A stretch of DNA of 64,000 nucleotides from Hermatobates lingyangjiaoensis (GCA_026182355.1 JAPFBL010000069.1:372001-436000); one strand, 5' to 3'; positions 35,980-46,830 are shown, counted from the first letter of the stretch. The notes: generated by a model from the sequence alone, not told the origin. Made by a program: numbers and translations.

Positions 35980-36199
35980 CGTTTCACGGTGAATCACAAA
36001 CACAGAACTAAGGAACAAACACACTTATTTTCGGTTGAACCGTCATCAGGAGAGTTGAGAGATGAGAGACTCCAACCGTCCCTTCACAAGTGCGCTTGGT
36101 GTCCCTATCTCAACTCTCCTGATGATGGTTCAACCGAAAATTAGAGACAGTAAGTGTGTTTGTTCCTTAGTTCTGTGTTTGTGATTCACCGTGAAACGT
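35980..36199. mobile_element. Family C foldback element
   Basis: Left arm 'cgtttcacggtgaatcac' to 'caggagagttgagat', right arm 'atctcaactctcctgatg' to 'gtgattcaccgtgaaacg'. The right arm keeps a complete hammerhead. The left arm lost about 12 bases around the cleavage site ('acttattttcgg' against 'acagtctctaattttcgg'). Half copies lie at 5445-5500, 37855-37985 and 62510-62640. Confidence 0.85.
36115..36147 (+). ncRNA. Hammerhead ribozyme, type I, family C
   Basis: Stem I TCTC/GAGA (4 bp, 36115-36118 with 36144-36147), CTGATGA (36119-36125), one T, stem II GGTT/AACC, GAAA (36136-36139), stem III AATT (36139-36142) and A at 36143 as cleavage base. The stem II loop is extremely short (the GGTT and AACC strands are separated by a single C), which may limit folding in isolation. 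Confidence 0.55.
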
Positions 36200-36232
36200 T
36201 TGTTGTTCTTTTTGATCGTTTTCCTGTTTACA

Positions 36233-36266
<34 letters not shown>

Positions 36267-36492
36267 TCAAACCCTAATAAGAAATGGGGGGAAAAAAGAC
36301 TAAGATATTTCAACCGTATCAAGAGGTCTTTGTCAGAGTCAAAAACCCAACTCATCGACAAACTGTCTTGACAATTCAGTTGAGTTTTTGACTCTGACGA
36401 AGACCGCTTGTTTTGGTTGAAAGATCTTAGCTTTTTTTTTCTTATTTTGGTTTGAACATAGATTATTTTATCACGCGTTTATTGTAAAATCT
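36267..36492. mobile_element. Family A foldback element, diverged
   Basis: Left arm 'caaaccctaataagaaatgg' to 'agtcaaaaacccaactc', right arm 'cagttgagtttttgactct' to 'cgcgtttattgtaaaatctt'. A (TA)n(TG)n tract lies on the left. Core CTGACGA is intact in the right arm, but stem I has a mismatch (GACT with AGCT). The left core is CTGACAA. Confidence 0.8.
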
Positions 36493-36514
36493 TCTTATAT
36501 ATATATAGGATGTA

Positions 36515-36821
36515 GGTTAGGTTACAGTGGCTGTCCCACAAGGGAACACACTTAGGCCAAGCATTGGCCCTTTGTGATACCACACAATGAAGATTAATTC
36601 TACAGTGGGAGTCCTAAAGTTTGCCTAACTCAAGTGTATTTAGAGTAGGGATCTTTAACGAGTATCTAACATCGTACAGGCTCGGGACCGACAGTTTAAC
36701 ATCCTTCTCCGAGAGACGACGTGCTCAGATTTATTCACCTCCCGCGTGAATAAATCGAGGGCCAGGTGGGGATCGAACCCCGGTCCTATCAGTTCAGAGG
36801 CGAGCACGTAACCACTGAGCT
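36515..36821 (-). mobile_element. tRNA-derived SINE with 13-bp target duplication
   Basis: Same sequence as 13597-13923 but missing the first bases of the tRNA part. The direct repeat 'tatataggatgta' at 36502-36514 and 36821-36833 flanks it exactly. It inserted directly at the TA flank of the preceding family A foldback, so it is younger than that element. Confidence 0.9.
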
Positions 36822-36834
36822 ATATAGGATGTAA

Positions 36835-37850
36835 TGGTGCAAAATAGCCTTAATGTAAACTGTTTAAAAAAGTGTTCCCTAAATTGTGATAAACGAACTT
36901 TTAAAGATTTTCGTTTCCATTGATACGGTAATTAAACAATAGAAAGTAAAATGTACATATAATTGTTAATTTAGATTCAAATTGATTAAACTGAGAGTGA
37001 GAGAGAGAAATCAGAGAAAGATTCAACTGACACTACTAGCGCTACCCTAACAAATCCGCTACCGTTTATAATTAGGCAGAGGAAAGTCGTGAGGTGCCTC
37101 ACGGCAGATTTATTTGAGCGGGAAGTAGAAAATCTTGTGCATAAAGTGCCTTGGTGAGGGTATAATCACGCCTGTTCAGAATCTGAACGATACATAATAT
37201 TCGTTAAAGATACCTACTGGGATTGTACTCTGTGTAGCACCACTGTAGCATATCCCTAATACACAAATCTGACCAATATTCGTCTTCTTTTTAAAGAAAC
37301 ACCTCATTTTTATTATTTTATTACAAAAAACGATCATATCTCGTGAATTATAGATGTTTGTTATGTGAATTATAGAGTCGTTATAGATGTTTGACCGGTT
37401 TCAAATAGATGTTGTGAACCTTCAAATAGTCCCACTAAAGGATGCAATGTATGCGATAAAAGATGTTTTTTTACCTCTGTGCCATTAACAATATGATATA
37501 TTTAATTTTTAACCTATATTTTATGCCAAATATTATATATGAGTGGCGACACATCTAACTTTTCGAGAGTTACAAGTAACCAAGATCATGTATGATTCTA
37601 TCAAGACCTAGTTAACTGAATTCTTATGAAAAATGTCAAAAATTGATCCAGGAAAGATAGTATACGTACATTTATCGAAATTAATTTGTTATCAATGATA
37701 ACAAATCATCTACTATATATCCTGTACTATACTATAGTAGGTATACTTTCTTATAGTAAACACATTAACCATGAAAAAAAGATCCGAAACTAAAGATAAA
37801 TAAAATATACATAAAATAAAGGACAACTAAAGTTAAATATAGAGGAAGAA
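36835..37850. other. Unique DNA; diverged SINE-like piece at 37090-37225
   Basis: 'tattcgttaaagatacctact' and 'tgtagcaccactg' resemble the SINE body, but no A or B box is left. Otherwise nothing recognised. Confidence 0.35.
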
Positions 37851-37854
37851 ACAG

Positions 37855-37985
37855 TTTGAAACATAGCAGTCGGAGACCTAACCGTATCTGCACTAGTGCG
37901 CTTAGTTTCCCTATTTTATCTCTCCTGATGACTGTTTAAACCAAAAATTAAAGACTGTAATTGTGCTCTTTTTTAATTTATCTAT
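37855..37985 (+). repeat. Family C half-element (degenerate)
   Basis: 'atctctcctgatgactgttt' followed by 'aaaccaaaaattaaagactg'. CTGATGA is intact, but GAAA is changed to CAAA. Confidence 0.55.
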
Positions 37986-37989
37986 ATTG

Positions 37990-38880
37990 AGTTTTACTTG
38001 TGATGATACAATAAGTATGATCTAAGACAATATGTTCTAACTTAACACTAATTGACTAGGTCACGAAAGTACATTACTAGAAGGCAATCTTTCTGAAGCA
38101 CTGCTGCTGTAAAATTAGCAAAACTTGGTGACTTCTAAGCTGGATTGACGTAGACAATGGCTTCCCCTAATGTGGCGTATCTGATGACTGTTTCCAGCCT
38201 CAGGTCGCAAATGAAGCATAGCCTTCTTGTAATTCAGTAGACTATTTATGCAGCAATTAGCTTCAGTTTCACTTTTCTTAATAAAGCCATTACCGTAATT
38301 ATCAATTATTTTCCCATATTGCTAATACATTATCACCACTTTAGAGTCTCTTATGTTATTATGAATTAGCACTTTGCTTCAGTAACCACCGGCTGGACAT
38401 TATTCCTTCAACACAATGGTCAATCATTAAATATACGTGTTATACATTCTAAAACTCATTCAGAAATCAACCAGTTTCTATCATTTTAAAGAAATTTAAG
38501 CTCCTATCTACTACAACAGTAGCAGAGTTTATCTGTTTGCTACCCTACACCTCTTAGGGTTTCAGAAATAAGCCACCATAATCATACATATTCTGAAACC
38601 ACATGAACCAAGCTACTTGACGATATATGTTTTATTCACGTGTTATCGCGTCTGTTTCATAATGACGTCATCAGGACGGTTTTCTTTATAATGATTGGCA
38701 TTTTGGTACTATGTTTATTGACAAGTTACAGGAAATGTACTCCCAATGTTCCTGGGAGTACTGTTATTTAGACACATGACCGTTAAATAGTTTCTATGTA
38801 TAAATCAGTACAGGCTTTGAATAATGCTAAAAATTGAAAGTTAACTATTTAAACTAAATATTTCAAAAACATATGCCGTT
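37990..38880. other. Unique DNA; conserved-looking block 38150-38420
   Basis: 38150-38420 is complex and dense in TAATTA-like and ATTA sites ('ccgtaattatcaattatttt'), reminiscent of an enhancer; unproven. At 38640-38685 the minus strand has 'cctgatgacgtcattatg' then 'aaac', a hammerhead-like relic. Confidence 0.3.
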
Positions 38881-38885
38881 AGGAG

Positions 38886-39350
38886 CAGGGGTTCTTAATA
38901 GGGAGTACCCATTGGGGGTATGGGACCCAAATGCTGGGGGTCCAAATGGAACTAATCTCTGATATTCGATGCTTTGATTTCAGGAAAACAACAGCAAATA
39001 TATCACTAGGCTAGTGGAGTATATTTTATGTTGTCGATTTTGGAAAAAAAAACTTGTACATTTATGTTCTCTTTCTTCTTTTGTGTAATAAAAATGGACT
39101 GTAACTTTAATTGTGCTTTCACTAGAAATGTAAAAAAAATATCAATACTTATGATTTTTTCATGCTGTATTCCTCGCAATCCATATCTAAGGTACAGGAT
39201 ATTCAAGGTATTGACATATTTGGAAAGACTTACTAGCAAATAATAGGATTAGTAATAATTATTTCAATAGTCAAGTGAAGGGGTATGGCACCACCATATA
39301 AGAGACAATCCATTGGGGGTCTGGAATCATCCGAAAGTTAAGAATCCATG
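38886..39350. mobile_element. hAT-like non-autonomous DNA transposon, diverged
   Basis: The left end 'caggggttcttaa' and right end 'ttaagaatccatg' are imperfect inverted repeats, each followed inward by 'attggggg' segments. The 8-bp flanks match at only 5 of 8 positions. No transposase motif is seen in the interior. Confidence 0.55.
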
Positions 39351-39359
39351 TTTTAGAGA

Positions 39360-39960
39360 AAACCTGAAAAAATGTAATTAATTACAAATTTACTTTACAA
39401 CTTTTATTAGTGATATTTTTAAGATGTTAAGATATGTACGTCATACCTGCGATCGAAATATTAAGAAGCGAGTCCTTTAAACGTTTCTTCTTATGTGTCA
39501 TAGTTTATTTTAAGTGTTATCAGTCCTTTTGGATCGCATTTCAGTTATTTTGAAAAAAAGAGTATATAAAATTATATAGGTTAAGTGATAGAATACAAAA
39601 AGAGCAATGAAATATTTCCAACATAGTAAGAAAGTTTTGTTTATGTCCTACAGGGAGCTTTAAGATTGTTAAAGAGATTGTAATTTCATCTTCTTTCTAC
39701 CTAATTTTGATTCAGAGCACGGACCTGACCCTTTCTCTTTACCACCTGGCATTACAGACTGGTGAAAACAATGATAACAGCTAGAGATTAATCCAGTGAC
39801 AAAGTTCTTAGCAGTATTTTAAATCATCATACTGAAGTTTAATTGGTGTGTATATATATGTATAAACACTTTTACGATCGAAAAACGATTCGAAACGGAC
39901 AACTAAAGTTCAATATAGAAAAAAAAAACATGATTTCTTAATAAACAAATGAAATGAAAT
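39360..39960. other. AT-rich unique DNA
   Basis: Nothing recognised. 39425-39520 may be a decayed foldback half ('cgatcgaaatattaagaagc'). Confidence 0.4.
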
Positions 39961-39965
39961 TAACG

Positions 39966-40110
39966 TCAAAACCACAATAAGAAATTAGAAAAAAAGATCT
40001 TTCAACCGTAACAAGCAGTCTTTCGTTAGAATAAAATTCAAATAATCATTTGGAATTTGACTCTTGTCGAAGATGGACAAAACGAAACGTTGACAATACA
40101 GACTCCACAG
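39966..40110. repeat. Decayed family A half fused to a hammerhead-like relic
   Basis: 'aaaccacaataagaaatta' and 'agatctttcaaccgtaacaa' are family A. Then 'cttgtcgaagatggacaaaa' and 'cgaaacgttgacaa' resemble another hammerhead type (stem I TTGTC/GACAA, stem III ACGT) with the CU of the core deleted. Confidence 0.5.
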
Positions 40111-40114
40111 TCTG

Positions 40115-41810
40115 TTTATTTTCATCTTATTTAAATACCAGAGTTCTTAAGAAGTAATAAATAAACTGTAACTTTATTTTTAGAAAGAAGGCTTGAAACG
40201 TTAAGCAGCTATAATTCAAAAAATGCATGTCTGATGAAAACTAATTACAAATCAGTTACATGACCTATCATATAATACGTAATTTAAATTACTTTTGTCA
40301 CTAGGAAATTTAAAATAAGATGAAGAATAATCAATAAAGTCATAGTTTTTATAGTCTTCCTCATGTGACAAGCAGAACAAATTGATACTATTACTATTCT
40401 GAAATCTTCATGTACTGAAACTCATCAGATGTCAGACTAATTTCTTTCTTTCCATTTATTGATGTCACTAATAATACATTTAATGAAAACTACGATCTAA
40501 GATATTAGTCTGATTTTGTTCAGTTTTAAGTGTTTCAACTGAAGTTTTAATTTGACGGTAATGTTACCTGTCCCTTTTCCTTATTAACCCACTATGACTA
40601 AAAGGCATTTACCCCTTTCAAATTTTAGCCAATTAGTCCAACTTCAATTATATCTTAGTAAAGTTTAGTAGCCTCATTATGAACAAAATTTATTCAAATT
40701 GATTATTCGTTAAATGTCACAATGCGTTTGCTCACTGTAATATTGAGTGTAGACCACTCCAGATTTTTAGAGTATTTTTGATTGTACTGAATCCTATTTT
40801 ATTGTCAGTACCTAATGATTATGACCTTCCAGTATTTGGCTAAATGTAAATAGTTTAATTATATAATTGAATTACATCCTCATCGCTTTTTACGTAATTT
40901 GAGAATTAAATGTCCCAGATTTATATCTGAGACATACAGATATCCTTCCCAGATTAATTTGAACTAATGGGTTATCACGTCTATACATAAAACTGATAAT
41001 CGAGATATTCTGAAAAATACGTCATTGCTAGTTTTAACTGAGGATAGTGCCGTCAAGTCATATGGTATGTCCAATGACGATAATATATATTAGACAAGAA
41101 GACTTGGAACCTTGCCTCAGTAAGTAGTTTTCGACCTAATATTTCTATTTAGAACTAGAATAAATTATAAAGATATCTTTCTTGCAGTATGAAACCAAAT
41201 TTATTTATAAAAAATATCTTATCTATGATGTGTATTCAGTGTTGCCAGCCACATTTTGAAACTAAAATTTGTTAAACTGTTATCCACTGCATTAGCAATG
41301 AACACGAGGTTTTTTTTGGTTCTGAACAAATTAAATTCATTTCATTTTCTAAAAAATTGTAGAAAATAAAAATGTTTTATTATAAAACATCGTCATTTGA
41401 GGTCCTTCATCAGGTTTACCTGTTTATTGTGGGAAAGCAGAAACAAAAATCTATATCTATAATTTCTAACATAAGTTCACTTTTTAATCGGAAAGACGAT
41501 CCAAATTGGACACAATACGAATTCAAAATCAATTTTGAACTCGTATATCTAACATATGTAAAGACGTCACGACTAGTGAAATATATGCCAATATTTTATA
41601 CAGTTGTTGCATAAAGTAGGAAAAAGTGTCAATCATATTTTGTCAACATTTACTAAAATTAATTATAAAATAATATTATAATATAATGTCAGGCAGAAAT
41701 ATGAAATGGGCCTTTTACTATTTTAACAGTGAATATTTATTGTTTTATAATAATCAATTATAAAATAATTTAAAGGGTAATAATTTGATGTGGCAAAAAT
41801 GTAATTTGTT
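40115..41810. other. AT-rich unique DNA; family D fragment at 41485-41550
   Basis: The fragment 'gaaagacgatccaaattgg' and 'aacatatgtaaag'-type sequence is a short family D piece. No gene recognised. Confidence 0.4.
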
Positions 41811-41814
41811 GACT

Positions 41815-42085
41815 GAAGTAAGTAGGGCCAGGAGGTGGTGGTCCAGTGACGTGAGGGAGACAGCAGCTGCTGGAGGCCGTTGGCGGGGAACACGTGGTGC
41901 CCACGTGGTCTGTCCCATATGCCGGCCCCCACTCCAGTCTCCTCAGACAGTTCTCACTCTCTGTGCCGTTAGCTCGACTACTCGCCAAAATCTAGACACG
42001 CAATCCCTCTACCAACACATTCTAACCACCTATATTGAGAGAGAAACTGACATGACTCCACATTAAGGGCTACTCCCATCCCCTC
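41815..42085. promoter_or_regulatory. GC-rich island with two CACGTG boxes (weak)
   Basis: A sharp GC-rich island in AT-rich DNA. It holds two perfect CACGTG E-boxes at 41891-41896 and 41902-41907, 11 bp apart (about one helical turn). Both strands are open here, but neither translation shows a known motif. It could be a promoter, an enhancer or an exon. Confidence 0.25.
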
Positions 42086-42089
42086 CTCG

Positions 42090-42425
42090 CACAAAATAAA
42101 CCATCGCTCATTAATGAAATGTCCCAGCGAATTGCTTCTTTTACATTTACTTTCTTTTTCTTTTCTCTTGGTGATGTTATTATACTTATGTGCATAGGTG
42201 GTTATTGAAAACTATTAAACGAACTAAACAAAAGAGGGAAACATGGAAATTTAATGTCAAGTTCATCATTATATAATTTCAAATACCTGTTTTCTGTCAT
42301 CAAATCTTTATTGATAATATTACTACTTATATTTGATTATATTAATCTGTGGTTCTATATGTATAGTTTATGTGTTTATGTGTTACGTATGTGAAGTTTA
42401 ATATGTTATAATGATAAACAATATA
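42090..42425. other. AT-rich unique DNA, nothing recognised
   Basis: No feature seen. Confidence 0.5.
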
Positions 42426-42535
42426 TGTTTAAATGAAGGACTGCTTCCAACTTTTACAAATATATATATATATAAACTGAAGTTATTTAATTCGTGGAAT
42501 CGTTTCATTTAATTGATTATATGTATATATATAAA

Positions 42536-42656
42536 AAGATTTCACATAAACACGTGAAATAACAATCAATGATCAAACCACAATAAGAAATGGGAAAACA
42601 AGACTAAGATCTTTCAACCGTAACAAGCGGTCTTCGTCAGAGTCAAAACCCAACTG
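42536..42656 (-). mobile_element. Family A half-element
   Basis: 'aaagatttcacataaacacg' to 'gtcaaaacccaactgaac'. A complete left half without a right arm. It is preceded by 'gtggaatcgtttcatttaat' and a TA tract. Confidence 0.85.
42602..42644 (-). ncRNA. Hammerhead ribozyme, type I, family A
   Basis: All core bases, stem I (42602-42605 with 42641-42644), stem II, AGATCT and U are intact. As a half-element it is not opposed by a second arm, so it is a good candidate for unimpeded folding. Confidence 0.65.
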
Positions 42657-42749
42657 AACACTAGATGCAGAAAACATCTGGTGAGGAGATGTTTATATAT
42701 ATATATATATAAACTCCAAAAATTGTTTTTGACCTGTTCTATTCTATTC

Positions 42750-42940
42750 TATGTTTTGTTATTGAGGGCTAGGTCAAATAAAAGATAGTTCTCTATGTGA
42801 GTTGTAGATTGTTTTGGTAAATGTATTATAGTTCTTACTCTAATTTTAGCCCTGAAGATTATGTACAAATACATCGAAACGTCGGCCGAGGAAGGAGTTT
42901 ATTTTATGCTATTTTACCTAGACCTCAATAACAAAACATA

Positions 42941-42948
<8 letters not shown>
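42750..42948. mobile_element. Family F foldback element with hammerhead
   Basis: Arms 'ctatgttttgttattgagg' (about 42750-42770) and 'cctcaataacaaaacatag' (about 42925-42945), extended by 'aggtcaaataaaa' / 'tattttacct'. The hammerhead lies between the arms in a single copy. (TA)n follows directly. Confidence 0.7.
42849..42886 (+). ncRNA. Hammerhead ribozyme, type I, family F
   Basis: Stem I GCC/GGC (3 bp), CTGAAGA (42852-42858), two extra T, stem II ATGTA/TACAT (5 bp, loop CAAA), one extra C, GAAA (42876-42879), stem III ACGT and C at 42883 as cleavage base (classical GUC triplet). Confidence 0.55.

Positions 42949-42988
<40 letters not shown>
42943..42988. repeat. (TA)n microsatellite
   Basis: Pure TA between a family F and a family A element. 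Confidence 0.95.
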
Positions 42989-42989
<1 letters not shown>

Positions 42990-42990
<1 letters not shown>

Positions 42991-43076
42991 ATAATCAAAC
43001 CACACTATGAAAAGGGGAAAAAGACTAAGATCTTTCAACCGTAACAAGCGGTCTACGTCAGACTCAAAAACCCAAT
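42990..43076 (-). mobile_element. Family A half-element
   Basis: 'aatcaaaccacactatgaaa' to 'cagactcaaaaacccaat'. The core is CTGACGT (A9 lost). Confidence 0.75.
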
Positions 43077-43558
43077 CTTGTTATATATATATTGCATATT
43101 GTATTGTATAAATCGGCAGCAAGTCTTCTTTTAAACAAGTATTATTAAATGACACTGCGGCTTCTGCATTAATGATTTTCTTAGACACGCTCTTTCTGTC
43201 TTATTAGTTTCCTATAAGCAATATTAGATATACAGTTACTTATAAGAAGATAATTAGACGGAAAAACCAAATACCACCGTTCAGTTTTCCAGTTTTTATT
43301 TCAAATCTTTTTCATTGGCAGAAATAGGAATTTATTTCATAAGAAAAGCTTTAAAAGTTTGAATTCCTGGAGGACTCAGAATAATGAAATTTTTTTACTT
43401 TATAGTTTTCAAATTTAATACTTCTTACTTTTGCTTGTAAGGTTTTGAAAAAGGTTTGAAGATAAGGGAAATGTCGACATTTTAGGGTTTAATGTGAAAC
43501 TGGAAATCTAGCTGAGTCCTAATTACAATTGAGTATTGTATACATATATGGAGAAAGA

Positions 43559-43559
<1 letters not shown>

Positions 43560-43590
<31 letters not shown>
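43560..43590. repeat. (GT)n microsatellite
   Basis: Pure GT dinucleotides. Just upstream, 43380-43550 shares 'cttacttttgcttgtaaggt' with the relic at 8970. Confidence 0.9.
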
Positions 43591-43594
43591 TTAG

Positions 43595-44685
43595 GTGTTA
43601 CTGCATCTATAAAAATAGGATTCCACGTCAGAAAAAACAATGCATGACAAGTTAGAAATTACTAAGCAAACTTCCCTCTAACTGGGAACTCGGATGAAAT
43701 ACTGTTAACTATAAAGAACTTAACTGAAGAAACCCAGGTGAAACCCTTCCCATCCCACACTTTTAGTACCGTCGAGAATCGATTAAATTCAACTAGGTTT
43801 TAGTCGAGGTTTACAGCTAGCTGCAGGATACTAATTCTCCCATTACCTCGCACGAGTCTATGCTAAAGTTGTACATGTTATTCAGATTTTCTTTAATAAA
43901 GTTACCAACCCTGCCTATCATATTAAACATTTAATCCATTCCAAAAACATTCAAGCTTGCAATGTATTTTGGAATATTATTTGCGTTAATTTAAGAACAT
44001 GTCAGCGATTTCAGTAATTATTACTGAATATGTTTTTAAAAAAAACTCGTTTCCGGCAGGTTTTAGTGAATAAGTTTTTTTTTTCTTTTTAGGCATTAAG
44101 GATTACATCTAATAAATATATCAAACTTGATTATAGAAGTTCTGAATAACTCAAGCAACTGAATGTTTGAGGACTCCAATCCATATGTTGTTTGTTCTAT
44201 CTTTTACTGGATTGCTTTCAAGTTTAGACGTTAAGCCACTTTCATTAATGATCCTGTTAATGATTCACTGCGATTTCTGAAAGCTGAATTTAGAACTCTA
44301 ACATTATCTATTTCCACCCTTCTTAATCTTTGCGTCTTAGGTTCTTCTTTTTCTTTTATTAATAAATTTATATTAACAGAATTCTGGTTTATCTTTGAGA
44401 AATTGTCTTCTTCCTGTATTTATTAATCACTGTATCGACATTTTTTAGTGTAAGTTTGAATAATGTTTTTTTAGCCAATGATGTAAACAATTTTGTAATT
44501 TCATTAAATAATCTTTTTCCAACCATAGATTTAAAAACCGAATGGGAAGGTACTTAGCCTGTCTGAATGTTTTATTAAAGAATAATGGTCTGAGTAGAAA
44601 TTTAGTGTTTATGAGAATCTAACCCATTGTTATGATTTCTTTTCTCTTGCTATCGGTATAAAAAAATCCAATTTAAGGTAGTCGT
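43595..44685. other. AT-rich unique DNA
   Basis: Nothing firmly recognised. Confidence 0.4.
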
Positions 44686-44687
44686 TC

Positions 44688-44957
44688 ATGACAACTTTCA
44701 GCGTTTGTAGTGTAGTGATAACTTTTTTGCAGGACATTGCTACTGTCTTTTCGATTGGTGTCATGTTAAAATACCCAATGGCTTCCGTAGACAATATTCA
44801 TGAAGAAGTTGAAAGAATTCTAAAAGCTCAACATGAAGAACAAGCATTTGTCCCATATTTTAGTCGATCATTCGTTGCCATTAAATCATTATTCAAGAAA
44901 TTTTGCATTTATTTAGTGCTTTCTGAATGGTGGCTATTTAAAAAGTTTTTTTGTTAA
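44688..44957 (+). CDS. Open frame of unknown nature (weak)
   Basis: 89 codons with a mixed, non-AT-driven composition in the middle (YPMASVDNIHEEVERILKAQ, then EEQAFVPYFSRSF). 'cttttttgcag' ending at 44733 could be a splice acceptor, making 44734 the start of an exon reading DIATVFSIGVMLKYPMASV. I recognise no domain. It could be an exon, a decayed transposase or chance. Confidence 0.25.
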   Translation: MTTFSVCSVVITFLQDIATVFSIGVMLKYPMASVDNIHEEVERILKAQHEEQAFVPYFSRSFVAIKSLFKKFCIYLVLSEWWLFKKFFC

Positions 44958-44959
44958 GT

Positions 44960-46250
44960 ATACAGTTATGAAGTTTAAATTTAAAAAAACTTCTTGCAAG
45001 CATTCCAATCTGAGTTATATTGGGTAAACTGGTAAGCATCTAAATCATATTGATTGATCAGCATCAGTAGAATAGTACAGTTATTCCTCGTTTAAAGACA
45101 ACACGGAATAACGACAGGCCTTCCAACTGGCTCAATATTCGTATTATCATAATTCTCTCGGAGTTTCAACGATGTCTGCTGTGTTACCACTCACTGTTTT
45201 GTATTTTTATAAACCTTTTCTGTTGATAAAACCATACTTTGTCACCTACATTTCCTTTGTTTTACCTTTTTTTTTCAATCGTATAACAATTTCATCCGTT
45301 AATAAAACAACGAAGTGATTTTAAGACTGTATTAAAATGAAAAGAATAAAGCTAAAAGAAATACAGTACAGTATATGCTGAAGGGTGGCTATGAGTTACG
45401 GAATTGTTCAGTACCGAAGTACTGTTCAGTATGTTCAGTCTAGTACTACCTAACATAGCCTAGGTCTTTAAAATCTTGAAATTAATGTTTAAAACAATAA
45501 ACAAAAGGGATATACATTGACTGATTGTTTAAAAAGGGAAAAAAGTGTAGGGTATGCTAACTATGAGCTTCTTGACTGATATATGCAGACATATTCGTCT
45601 TTAGTCCGAATTACAGTCGTTAAACTAGGAGTACCTGTAGAAGTAATATTATCCAGTACTGTATTTAAATCAATCCACAGTACTACTATGGAATTTAATC
45701 ATTCCACGAATCGGGAACATTCCAGTGAAATAGTTTTGCCAAAAGTTAATTAATAAACGTAACAATGTAGAGTCAGCTTTAGTTAAACATATTTTGGTTG
45801 AATAATATCAGTTCTGGTATGCTCAAAGGAGAGCAGTTCGATGTTGATAAGATAGTGGTGAAACAGCTGTCTTAACGGCTTCCCTATCTGAAAATCCAGT
45901 AATATTCCATTTCATTGAAGGCAAAGTTTACAATCTACTATATTAGCTCCTTCTATTATGTTCTATTTCTAAATTTTATTTATCTTCCTTTTTTGTAAGT
46001 TGTTTAACACCGAGCATAACTCTGAAGGTCTTGGAACATTTTCATTGTTTTATTAAATTCGTCCTTATTTCATTGAATTGAGTCACGGCTGTTTGTTATG
46101 ACATAAAATATGGTGCATTTAATGAAGCATGAAGCAGAAGTGTTATTGCCATTTGGCTTCTCGATCTGATTTGAAGGTGCTTCATGAAGGATTGCAATAG
46201 TGAATAGTGGGTAAAGAGATGTGATTTGAAAATTGTTTTGATTTGTTGGG
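44960..46250. other. AT-rich unique DNA
   Basis: Nothing recognised; a local duplication 'gtactgttcagta' occurs near 45400-45435. Confidence 0.4.
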
Positions 46251-46254
46251 ACCA

Positions 46255-46500
46255 GTGCTGCTAGGTTTCTATTAATAAAAGAGCTCGGCGAGTTCTTTTG
46301 ATTGGAGGCCTGAGGCTGACACAAGGGCGCAGGGGTTGCGCAGGACACAGCCTTGACTGGTGAGTGTGGGCTCGCGACCTTATTACCACACCAGCCGTCC
46401 TCCAGTCATCCCCTCTCACTCTTAAACATCTCTGGCGCTTTAACAACAATGTCCACTCTGCAATATCAAAACGCAATACTGTACCACTGTGTCCAGTCAC
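46255..46500. other. GC-richer island, possible exon or regulatory element
   Basis: Open on both strands. 'gactggtgagtgtgg' near 46350 fits a splice donor on the plus strand, but no convincing acceptor or known domain was seen. Confidence 0.2.
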
Positions 46501-46660
46501 TAGGTTTTAGCAAACTTCTCTTTTTGTATTCCTCAGCTGGCAAAACACATGCAATCTTTTTCAATTAATTTTTAATGATGACAATTTAATAACCCACTAC
46601 ATATAATTACTAATTTAAAACCTTTACTGCTTAGCTCATTATAGTCTTATATCTACATCG

Positions 46661-46830
46661 AAACCATAGTAAGAAATCAGTAAAAAGACTAATATATTTC
46701 TACTAAAACAAGCGGTCTTTGTCAGAGTCATATCTCAACTGAGAGTCTGTCAGTTGAGATTTCACTCTGACGAAGATTAATTGTTATGCTTGAAAGATCT
46801 TAAAAGTTGATTTTTATTTTGCATGTTTAC
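46661..46830. mobile_element. Family A foldback element, decayed
   Basis: 'gaaaccatagtaagaaatca' with 'acaagcggtctttgtcagag', then 'cactctgacgaagattaat' with 'cttgaaagatcttaaaag'. Neither arm keeps a complete hammerhead. Confidence 0.7.

Noticed and set aside
38640..38685. Hammerhead on the minus strand ('cctgatgacgtcatt' ... 'gaaacag')
   Set aside because: No self-complementary stem III and no stem I pairing.
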